The notes under the pieces are model-generated. The model made no database searches, had not been told where the DNA came from, and saw only the letters and a list, made by a program, of their open reading frames with translations. Of a stretch of 64,000 nucleotides of DNA, positions 49,319-56,131 are shown in pieces (positions within the stretch are counted from its first letter, which is position 1; every line of letters begins with the position of its first letter). The DNA comes from Phormidium tenue FACHB-1050 (GTDB lineage Bacteria; Cyanobacteriota; Cyanobacteriia; Pseudanabaenales; Pseudanabaenaceae). The translations under genes and the position numbers were made by a program. Location: contig NZ_JACJQY010000023.1 of the NCBI RefSeq assembly GCF_014696925.1, positions 1 through 64,000 on the forward strand, given 5' to 3'.

Positions 49319-50291
49319 ATTTGTCTTTTGCAGAGGCGATCGCCTCAATTAAAGCTTTAGCTTCGACTGCTCCTTCTGATTTTTGGAATTGCCAAGGGTA
49401 GGGCATTTTACCGCTTAAAATCATGCGAATACCGAGTGGGAAAATGCTTAGTAATCCTTTTAAATCTCGGAAGTTATCGCCAACAACTCGCACCCCAAAT
49501 TTACTTTCATCGATCCAACCGTCTTCTTTGACTAATTCCACCATTGTGTGACGATGACGTTGAGCAGTGGATTCTGGTAGATCGGTATTAGCAAGAATTT
49601 CATGCTTAATTTGGGAAATCCGATCTAGGGGTTGCACTTCCACTGGGCAGACTTCATTGCAGTTATAGCAGCGCGTGCAGTCCCAGACAAAACCTGATTC
49701 ATTATATTTGGCGACTCTCTCCTCCGTCTGATCATCGCGGTTGTCTGCCATAACTCGATATGCCTTTGCTAAAGCATGGGGACCTACAAAGCGATCGCTT
49801 ACAGCCGCCGCATTACATTCGGAATAGCAAGAACCGCAAAGGATGCAGTTAGCAGCAGCTTGAAGTTTAGCGCGTTGTTCAGGGGATTGCAGAAATTCGG
49901 TTTTGCTAATTTTTCGTGATGAAGTGGAGACATAGGGATCGACTTTGTGGAGGTTATCCCAAAACTTAGCCATGTCTACGATTAAGTCCTTAATCACAGG
50001 CAGATTTTGCATCGGTTCGATCACCAGTTCCATATCATGATCTCCCATTACTTCGCTGATATGCTTCTGACAAGCTAAGCCTGATCGCCCATTAATTCGC
50101 ATCGAGCAAGATCCACAAATAGCATTACGACAATTACGCCGAAAACTAACGGAGCCATCCTGTTCGCTTTGAATCTTGATTAATGCATCTAATACTGTTG
50201 TGCGATCGGGGTCGGCTTCGATTTGAAAGGTTTGATAGGTGGGTTCGCTAGTGCGCGATGTTTGGCGGCGAAGCTTGACGGTAATATTCAT
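49317..50291 (-). CDS. sdhB: Succinate dehydrogenase/fumarate reductase iron-sulfur subunit
   Basis: 324 residues. The N-terminal plant-type 2Fe-2S domain has RRNCRNAICGSCSMRINGR. C-terminal 4Fe-4S and 3Fe-4S ligands are in CILCGSCYSECNA and CTRCYNCNEVCPVEV. It links succinate oxidation to the quinone pool. The open frame runs to 50393, but MNITVKLRRQ is the normal start. No flavoprotein subunit is adjacent, as is common in cyanobacteria where sdh genes are scattered. Confidence 0.94.
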   Translation of the reverse strand: MNITVKLRRQTSRTSEPTYQTFQIEADPDRTTVLDALIKIQSEQDGSVSFRRNCRNAICGSCSMRINGRSGLACQKHISEVMGDHDMELVIEPMQNLPVIKDLIVDMAKFWDNLHKVDPYVSTSSRKISKTEFLQSPEQRAKLQAAANCILCGSCYSECNAAAVSDRFVGPHALAKAYRVMADNRDDQTEERVAKYNESGFVWDCTRCYNCNEVCPVEVQPLDRISQIKHEILANTDLPESTAQRHRHTMVELVKEDGWIDESKFGVRVVGDNFRDLKGLLSIFPLGIRMILSGKMPYPWQFQKSEGAVEAKALIEAIASAKDK

Positions 50292-50455
50292 GGGTGATAT
50301 TGGCGATCGGGCTTTGTGCATTAAGTTTAACTTTAACGCAATGTTTGATTGATGGAGAGATCGCTTTAATCGCGACGTTTTACTGAAGATCAAGTTTTTA
50401 GCTGATATAATTCGCAGTAATCGAGTAAATAATGTGAAAAACTCGTTGAATCAGT

Positions 50456-50830
50456 ATGGCTTCTAACTCCAGCATTAAATTTACGATCGCTTTTAACGAT
50501 CCTGACCTTGACTCAGAGGAACTAGATGAACAGGCGCAACGCCTTGTATCTGAGTTAAAGCAAATGGATGAAGTCGATGAGGTAAATCGCGTAATTGACC
50601 CAAATCCGCCAGAGGGTAATAAATCAATGGGTGGGGTTTTGGTGGGTTTGCTGACGGCTGAGGTGAGTACATCTAATGCGAAAAAGCTTTTGGGTTTTCT
50701 AGGCGATCGCCTTGGTGGTAAGGCGATCGAGTTTTCGGTTGAGGGCAATGGTAAGAAGTTGTCGGTGAAGGCAAATAGCCGTGAAGAATTAGAATTTGCG
50801 ATTAAGGCGGCTCAAGACTTTTTGGAGTAG
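50456..50830 (+). CDS. EACC1-like conflict-system component
   Basis: 124 soluble residues: FTIAFNDPDLDSEELDEQAQRL, a PNPPEG-x4-GG turn (NPPEGNKSMGG), a helical middle (VSTSNAKKLLGFLGDRLGG) and a C-terminal strand pair (IEFSVEGNGKKLSVKA) with an acidic helix. This order fits effector-associated constant component 1 (EACC1), which accompanies caspases and other effectors in NTP-dependent biological conflict systems. It is followed after 25 bases by a caspase gene, the classic partner. Assignment by pattern. Confidence 0.75.
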   Translation: MASNSSIKFTIAFNDPDLDSEELDEQAQRLVSELKQMDEVDEVNRVIDPNPPEGNKSMGGVLVGLLTAEVSTSNAKKLLGFLGDRLGGKAIEFSVEGNGKKLSVKANSREELEFAIKAAQDFLE

Positions 50831-50855
50831 GTAACTCTAATTTAGGCAGAAAGTC

Positions 50856-52712
50856 ATGGCTAAGGTTGCATTGTTGATTGGGGTTAGTGAGTATGAGGTT
50901 GGGTTAAATCCTTTACCTGCGGCAGTGAAGGATGTTGTGGCTTTTGAGCGCATCCTCAAAGACTCAGAGATGGGTGACTTTGATGAGGTGAAGATTTTAA
51001 CTAACCCTGAGCCTCAAACAATGCAATATGAAATTGAGTCTTTATTCTCAGGGCGTAGCAAGGATGATTTTGTGCTGCTGTTCTTTTCTGGACATGGGAT
51101 TAAGGATGCTAACTACAATCTATACTTTGCTACCTGTATTACCAAAAAATCAGCAAATGGCGATTTGATTCGATCCACGGCTGTTCCTGCAAGGTTTGTG
51201 CATGAGGTGATGAATAACAGCCGTGCGAAGCGACAAGTGATTATTTTAGACTGTTGTTATAGTGGCGCTTTCGATCCAAATTTGCTGTCTAAGGATGATG
51301 GATCTGTTGATTTGCAGGGACAGTTAGGGGCTGAAGGTCGGGTGGTGTTGACTTCCTCTAGTTCTACGCAATATTCCTTTGAGCAGCAAGGTTCAGATCT
51401 ATCGCTTTATACTCGTTATTTGATTGAGGGCATCGAGACGGGGGCGGGCGATCGCGATGAGGATGGTAGAGTCTCAGTGCGAGAGTTGCATGATTATGCA
51501 ACGAGTAAGGTTCAGGAAACTGCACCTACTATGACCCCAAAGTTAATCACGCTCAAAGATATGGGCTTTGATTTAGTGTTAGCGAAGGCAAAAGTCACCG
51601 ATCCTAAGCTAAGATACCGTAGACAAGTTGAGAAATATAGTAGTCGTGGTGCTATTTCTTCGATTGGGCGGACTATTCTCGACAGGCTTCAAATTCAGTT
51701 AGGGTTATCGGCAGCAATTGCTAAAGCGATTGAAATTGAGGTTTTACGTCCGTATCAAGAGCGATTGGACAATTTACAGCGCTATCAACAAGCATTTGAA
51801 GAAGCTGTTAAAAATGAATATCCATTAAGCAGTTATGTTAAGTCTGAGTTAGAAGATTTATTAGAAATCTTGGGTTTAAGGCGCGAAGATATAGACTCAG
51901 TTGAACAAGAGATTATTACTGATTTTCAGGCTGCACGTGAGGAATATCAGCAAAATCTAGAACGACAAAGGCTTGCGGAGCTAGAACGACAAAGGCAACG
52001 TGATGCTGAACGAGAAAAGCTCAATGCTGAAGCCAAACTTCAATCTGCACGAGAAGCTGAACAACAAAGACAAGAACGGCAAAATATACAGTCAAGGACA
52101 GAAAGACCAAATTCTCCTAAATTGCCTTTTCGTTTATCTAGAAGGAATTTTATGCTAGTCGCTGGCTTTTTGGGAGTAAGTGCTGTAGCTTTTACTGCTA
52201 TTCGGGGCAATACCTCAGTATCTCCTAGTGCCTCAGTATCTCCTAGTACCTCAGTATCTCTTAGCGACTTAGTATCTCCTAGTACCTCAGTATCCCCTAG
52301 AGCCTCAGTATCTCCTAGCGCTAATCCCTCGACAAGTCCAACTATATCCACTACTACGAAGGCAAACCCTCTAAGCCTTGATAATCTCGCTGGTGAGTAC
52401 AAAGCTTTTTTAGATCCCAAAGTTTTGGCGGACGCTGAAAAAGATGGCGTTAAGTCAGTTACTGGTATATGGAAGATTAAACCTGAAGGCACTTTTGAAG
52501 TTACCCTCAAAGCAGTCTCTACTAAAGACGAAGTGAAAGAAATAAAAACCAGTGGCAAAATTACGATCAGAGATGGCAAAGTTGTCTCTCAAGTCGAGAC
52601 TGTTAACGGAGAGAAGCCACCTCAAGCTGTACCAGAACAAACATATACTTTGTCTGTTGATGGCAAAGAATTGCAAGCTGACGGTCAGCCTTTTAAGTTG
52701 GTCAAACAATAA
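50856..52712 (+). CDS. Caspase-family (metacaspase-type) membrane protein
   Basis: 618 residues. The caspase domain (about 1-245) starts VALLIGVSEY, with catalytic His80 in FFSGHG and Cys134 in DCCYSG. A long charged coiled coil (about 355-430, repeated RQRLAELERQ) precedes one membrane helix (FMLVAGFLGVSAVAFTA). Next is a Ser/Pro stalk of seven six-residue repeats such as SVSPST, encoded by an 18-base tandem repeat near 52214-52323. A small C-terminal domain follows that would lie outside the membrane. It forms an operon with the EACC1-like gene. Confidence 0.92.
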   Translation: MAKVALLIGVSEYEVGLNPLPAAVKDVVAFERILKDSEMGDFDEVKILTNPEPQTMQYEIESLFSGRSKDDFVLLFFSGHGIKDANYNLYFATCITKKSANGDLIRSTAVPARFVHEVMNNSRAKRQVIILDCCYSGAFDPNLLSKDDGSVDLQGQLGAEGRVVLTSSSSTQYSFEQQGSDLSLYTRYLIEGIETGAGDRDEDGRVSVRELHDYATSKVQETAPTMTPKLITLKDMGFDLVLAKAKVTDPKLRYRRQVEKYSSRGAISSIGRTILDRLQIQLGLSAAIAKAIEIEVLRPYQERLDNLQRYQQAFEEAVKNEYPLSSYVKSELEDLLEILGLRREDIDSVEQEIITDFQAAREEYQQNLERQRLAELERQRQRDAEREKLNAEAKLQSAREAEQQRQERQNIQSRTERPNSPKLPFRLSRRNFMLVAGFLGVSAVAFTAIRGNTSVSPSASVSPSTSVSLSDLVSPSTSVSPRASVSPSANPSTSPTISTTTKANPLSLDNLAGEYKAFLDPKVLADAEKDGVKSVTGIWKIKPEGTFEVTLKAVSTKDEVKEIKTSGKITIRDGKVVSQVETVNGEKPPQAVPEQTYTLSVDGKELQADGQPFKLVKQ

Positions 52713-52847
52713 TTCTCTTCGCCACTCTTTGTGACCATTGGAATTTAGATATGGTCTATATCCCTAGCGACAAATTCACAACGGGTTCGTAGAAAAAGTC
52801 AATGAATCTCAATCTCAGTATTGATAAATCGCATTGTAGAATAAACT

Positions 52848-52970
52848 ATTGTCAAATTACAGCTATTTTTCGATCCACTTTTACAAGAAATAGCCGACTT
52901 CATTGATTTTGTCATCCACAAACATCAAACTCAAATAAAAGCCATGCGATATAATGACATCGTAGTATAG
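52848..52970 (+). pseudogene. DUF2281-type antitoxin remnant
   Basis: Reads FFDPLLQEIADFIDFVIHKHQTQ to a TAG, matching the C-terminal helix of DUF2281-like antitoxins, but has no start codon and a stop just upstream. It precedes a fuller relative at 52981. The rest of 52713-52847 is featureless. Confidence 0.55.
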
Positions 52971-52980
52971 GTAAATAACT

Positions 52981-53208
52981 ATGCAAGCAAACACAATTCA
53001 ATCCGATGCGAAATCCGAACAAAGAATACTAGAAAAAATCCGCAAGCTTCCATTCGATAAAATTGTTGAATTAGAAAACTTTATCGACCTTCTCTATCAA
53101 CGCCCAAACCCTTCTCAAGCCCTAGTAACCACATCCGCTAAACTCTCAGAAGCTAGTTTTGCCAAAGTATGGGACAACCCCGAAGATGCCGCCTATGACA
53201 ACCTATAG
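52981..53208 (+). CDS. Antitoxin-like protein (DUF2281/MazE-partner type)
   Basis: 75 residues: QRILEKIRKLPFDKIVELENFIDLLYQR is a short helix pair common in antitoxins of cyanobacterial PemK/MazF modules, followed by an acidic tail (FAKVWDNPEDAAYDNL). It overlaps the start of a truncated PemK-like toxin by 14 bases, so it may be an antitoxin left without its toxin. Confidence 0.65.
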   Translation: MQANTIQSDAKSEQRILEKIRKLPFDKIVELENFIDLLYQRPNPSQALVTTSAKLSEASFAKVWDNPEDAAYDNL

Positions 53209-53266
53209 CTTTGGTGATGTGCTTTTACTCCCATTTCCATTTACCGAACAAGCAAACACAAGCTAA
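53195..53266 (+). pseudogene. Truncated MazF/PemK toxin start
   Basis: ATG then MTTYSFGDVLLLPFPFTEQ, the N-terminal strand and loop of PemK/MazF RNases, then a stop after 23 residues. The rest of the toxin is gone. It overlaps the antitoxin gene in the +2 frame. Confidence 0.7.
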
Positions 53267-53282
53267 TCGTTGAGAAACAACA

Positions 53283-53480
53283 ATGAAAACTATAGGATTA
53301 GATCGAATCATCATTAAATCAGATGTCTGTCTTGGACAGCCTACCATAAGAGGACTGAGGATTACCGTAGCCTTTGTCCTTAAACTATTAGCCAGCAACC
53401 TATCCGTTCCAGAAATTTTAGAATCCTATCCTGAGCTAGAACTTGAAGACATTCGACAAGTACTCCACTATGAAGCTTAA
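53283..53480 (+). CDS. DUF433 antitoxin, toxin missing
   Basis: 65 residues: IIIKSDVCLGQPTIRGLRITVAFVLKLL is the DUF433 signature, then ILESYPELELEDIRQVL. There is no DUF5615 partner: a DUF29 gene follows instead. Related to the DUF433 protein at 32123. Confidence 0.8.
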   Translation: MKTIGLDRIIIKSDVCLGQPTIRGLRITVAFVLKLLASNLSVPEILESYPELELEDIRQVLHYEA

Positions 53481-53510
53481 AATAGAAATATTGCCAAAGG
53501 AGAAGATACA

Positions 53511-53969
53511 ATGACAGTCATAAATGCAAAACCCTCTTTGAAGACAGTCTACGAACAAGACTACCTAATGTGGTTGGAAATGACTAGCGAACAACTCCGC
53601 ACAGGGAAACTAGAAAACTTAGACATTGAGAACCTTTTAGAAGAAATTGAAGCAATGGCGCGAAAAGAAAAAGTCGCTTTAGAAAGTAACTTAGAAATTT
53701 TATTGATGCACTTACTCAAATATCAATATCAAGTCAATAAACGCACTTCAAGTTGGCGATATACCATTGACGAACATCGTAGCCGCATTGTCAAAGCCAT
53801 AAAAGTAAGCCCTAGCCTAAAACCATACCTAAAACAAGTCTTTGATGACTGTTATCAAGAAGGTCGCAGAAAAGCCGCCATTGAAACAGAATTAAATATC
53901 TCTACTTTCCCAATGCGATCGCCTTTTAGCCAAGAAGAGACTCTAAATCCCGATTTTTTACCTGAATAA
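53511..53969 (+). CDS. DUF29 family protein
   Basis: 152 residues: YEQDYLMWLEMTSEQLRTGKLENLDIENLLEEIEAMARKEK is the DUF29 signature; the rest is helical. Function unknown; the family is abundant in cyanobacteria near TA genes. Its last 47 bases recur at 54781-54826, beyond a TA cassette. A purine-rich AAAGGAGAAG ribosome site precedes the ATG. Confidence 0.85.
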   Translation: MTVINAKPSLKTVYEQDYLMWLEMTSEQLRTGKLENLDIENLLEEIEAMARKEKVALESNLEILLMHLLKYQYQVNKRTSSWRYTIDEHRSRIVKAIKVSPSLKPYLKQVFDDCYQEGRRKAAIETELNISTFPMRSPFSQEETLNPDFLPE

Positions 53970-54060
53970 ATTAAACTCTCATCATTGGCTCAGGCTTTTT
54001 GTTTTATCGGATTAGCGATCAGGATAGCTTTGCGATTATCCAAGTTTAATGTTTTTGTAA

Positions 54061-54477
54061 TTAAGTGATTGTGAAAAACTGCTCAACAGTTACTATTGGA
54101 CAGGTAAACCTATCAACAAGACAGAGCAAATCGCGATCGCCTGTTACTAGATAATCAGCATTCCCAACCATTGCCAAAACTAGAAAAGGTTCATCAAAAG
54201 GATCGCGACATTCAGGAATAGTGGGTAATTGTTCTGGCAACAACACCGTGTCGCAAAACGGCAAATAATCCGCTAATAAATCCTCTTGTTCTACCTTTGT
54301 CAATTTGAACTTCGGATAAGAAAGCACCCTGATTAGTTCCGTAATTGTTGCTTTGGAAACCAATGGAATAAGGCGATCGCTCTGCCATGCTAGACGTAAT
54401 CTTGCTGTACTTCCACCAAATACCAACGCTGATAATACTAAATTAGTATCAATTACTACTCTTAGCTGATCGCTCAT
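54061..54477 (-). CDS. PIN-family toxin
   Basis: 138 residues: VVIDTNLVLSALVFGGSTARLRLA with first Asp, ELIRVLSYPKF with Glu, EPFLVLAMVGNADYLVTGDRDLL with later Asp residues. This is the PIN subgroup described as putative TA toxin component. It overlaps the antitoxin stop by four bases (ATGA). Confidence 0.88.
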   Translation of the reverse strand: MSDQLRVVIDTNLVLSALVFGGSTARLRLAWQSDRLIPLVSKATITELIRVLSYPKFKLTKVEQEDLLADYLPFCDTVLLPEQLPTIPECRDPFDEPFLVLAMVGNADYLVTGDRDLLCLVDRFTCPIVTVEQFFTIT

Positions 54478-54695
54478 CCCTTACGCGCCCAAGCTACAGC
54501 ATCCGCAATATCCTGTTCGCTTAAATCCAAAGCAGCAAGCTTAGAACGTACTGCATCAGCACGCTGAATCTTTACAGGCGTAAGAATAATTTGCCCACCT
54601 TCCACCTTCACATCAAAGTATTCTGAGTTTCCAATTGCCTTAGTAATACTTTTAGGAAGAGTAAGCTGATTTTTGGAGGTTAACTTAGCCAGCAT
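54474..54695 (-). CDS. AbrB/MazE-like antitoxin
   Basis: 73 residues: MLAKLTSKNQLTLPKSITKAIG is the swapped-hairpin SpoVT/AbrB DNA-binding fold. The C-terminal LAALDLSEQDIADAVAWAR helix would bind the toxin. It is the promoter-proximal gene of the cassette. Confidence 0.88.
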   Translation of the reverse strand: MLAKLTSKNQLTLPKSITKAIGNSEYFDVKVEGGQIILTPVKIQRADAVRSKLAALDLSEQDIADAVAWARKG

Positions 54696-54780
54696 AGTAA
54701 ATTACCTATGTTTGCAAAAGGTAGAATGTAAGATTTCATTACTTTAGCATGATCTTACTTGTGCTTGGACTGTAAAGCAT

Positions 54781-54826
54781 CTTTTAGCCCAAAAGAGACT
54801 CTAAATCCTATTTTTTACCTGAATAA
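54781..54826 (+). pseudogene. Copy of the DUF29 gene 3' end
   Basis: CTTTTAGCCCAAAAGAGACT and the following bases to GAATAA align with 53923-53969 (end of the DUF29 gene) with about four substitutions and one missing base. The same stop codon is kept. It forms, with the gene end, direct repeats around the PIN/AbrB cassette (53970-54780). Confidence 0.85.
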
Positions 54827-54832
54827 GTCAAA

Positions 54833-54884
54833 GTAAGAGTTTTCAAAATACAAAACGGCTACGTCGTTTTGTATTTTGGGATCA
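54833..54884. repeat. Tripartite palindromic repeat, partial (copy 5)
   Basis: Retains the TAAGAGTTTT piece and the strong hairpin with arms CAAAATACAAAACG and CGTTTTGTATTTTG around GCTACGT, then GGGATCAG. Lies 7 bases beyond the DUF29 tail copy. Confidence 0.7.
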
Positions 54885-54913
54885 GTCCTACAGAGCTTTG
54901 AGCTCAACCCCAA

Positions 54914-54966
54914 ACAAGAGATTTTTTGAAAGTGTTGCGAAGCAACACTTTCAAAAAATCTCTTGT
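54914..54966. repeat. Hairpin, 25-bp perfect stem, apex TGC-GAA-GCA
   Basis: Arms 54914-54938 and 54942-54966 around GAA; heptamer GCGAAGC on the plus strand. Located 11 bases downstream of the epimerase stop. Confidence 0.9.
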
Positions 54967-54977
54967 GATGCATAGGA

Positions 54978-55919
54978 CTATTTCAAGATTTGCTCATCCG
55001 TGGAGAAATCAATATCGGCGTGCTGACGATTAGAAGGAATATAGTCATACTCAAACGATGTTTTCAAGCCAGACAAGAGATCGTACTTAGGATTCCAGTT
55101 TAGATCTTGCTGGGCTTTGGTGACGGTCGCAAAGAAATGCTGCAAGCGGAAGGGGAAAGCTTTCTTTTTGCCAAAGTCAAAATCTTTGGGATTGTAATAA
55201 ACAAAGTTGAGTTGACTCGGATCTTTACCTGCGGCGATCGCGCATTGTTTGGCAAGTCCGATAAAAGTCACATAGCGGGTATCGGAAATATTGTATATTT
55301 CGCCGATTGCCTTTTGATTACCCAAAACTGCTGCCATCGCGGAAGCGAGATCTTCGACATGACCAAGTTGAGTAATAAACTTGCCATTCCCTGGAATCGG
55401 AATCGGGCGATCGCGCACAATTCGATCAAAAAACCAAGCTTCTACATCGTTATAGTTTTGTGGTCCATATATATAAGTAGGACGAATGGAAGTATAGGGA
55501 AATCCCGACTCAGTACGAACCTTTTGCAAATATGCCTCAGTATCCAACTTGCCCTTATGTCGGCTTTTCGGATCAGTGGCATCGGCTTCGTGATAGGGCA
55601 GAATATCGCTATCGAGATATACACCTGCGGAACTCATGTACACAAAGTGCTGAAGGCGATCGCGAAAGATTTCGACAAGGGGCTGGGTGTCACTCAGTTC
55701 CCGACCATTGTTATCAAAAATCGCATCGAAGGATTCACCACCAAGCTTGTCTTGCAATTGCTGTGAATCAGTGCGATCGCCAATAATTGTTCTCAGTCCA
55801 GCAACGGGTGATGGCTTTTTACCACGATTAAATAGAGTTACTTCATGTCCCTGAGACACCAATAATTTGACTAACGACACACCAATAAATCTTGTGCCGC
55901 CCATTACTAAAATTTTCAT
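54978..55919 (-). CDS. NAD-dependent epimerase/CSP41-like protein
   Basis: 313 residues: Rossmann motif MGGTRFIGVSLVKLL, NRG binding loop, and SSAGVYLDSDILPYHE with the Tyr-based active region degenerate. The sequence resembles the CSP41 family of chloroplast stem-loop RNA-binding proteins, an atypical SDR group in cyanobacteria and plants. A sugar-nucleotide epimerase role is also possible. Confidence 0.85.
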   Translation of the reverse strand: MKILVMGGTRFIGVSLVKLLVSQGHEVTLFNRGKKPSPVAGLRTIIGDRTDSQQLQDKLGGESFDAIFDNNGRELSDTQPLVEIFRDRLQHFVYMSSAGVYLDSDILPYHEADATDPKSRHKGKLDTEAYLQKVRTESGFPYTSIRPTYIYGPQNYNDVEAWFFDRIVRDRPIPIPGNGKFITQLGHVEDLASAMAAVLGNQKAIGEIYNISDTRYVTFIGLAKQCAIAAGKDPSQLNFVYYNPKDFDFGKKKAFPFRLQHFFATVTKAQQDLNWNPKYDLLSGLKTSFEYDYIPSNRQHADIDFSTDEQILK

Positions 55920-55945
55920 TTTTAACTAATTTTAATTGCATTTAC

Positions 55946-56035
55946 TAAGTAGCTAGGTAAAACCAAAATCTGTACCGCCCGCTTCGCGGGCGGTACAGAT
56001 TTTGGTTTTGTTTTTTAACTATATCTAGCTACTTA
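55946..56035. repeat. Nested palindrome in a divergent promoter region, apex GCTTCGC
   Basis: The inner hairpin 55959-56009 has 24-base perfect arms around TTC (minus strand GCGAAGC). An outer pair TAAGTAGCTAG (55946-55956) and CTAGCTACTTA (56025-56035) brackets it. It lies between the divergent epimerase and amidase start codons, so it cannot be just a terminator. Confidence 0.88.
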
Positions 56036-56131
56036 ATCTCAGAATATATCGTTTTGCGCTGTAGATTCCGCGATGACGCTAGTATTAAATGGTGCTGTTT
56101 GTATTGCTAATCTAAGTAAGTAATTGGAATT

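Larger units (their letters stand above)
53923..54826. repeat. Direct repeats bracketing the PIN/AbrB cassette
   Basis: Left repeat 53923-53969 is the end of the DUF29 gene. Right repeat 54781-54826 is its degenerate copy. The 811 bases between hold the toxin-antitoxin pair in the opposite orientation to the DUF29 gene, plus short AT-rich flanks. The structure mirrors the lepB tail repeats at 31396-33353. Confidence 0.8.

Noticed and set aside
52040-52579. A 179-codon open frame on the minus strand
   Set aside because: It runs opposite to the caspase gene and owes its length to the Ser/Pro repeat region read backwards; low-complexity product without a family pattern.
55107-55766. A 219-codon open frame on the plus strand
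   Set aside because: It is antisense to the well-supported epimerase gene, with no ribosome site or recognisable domain.
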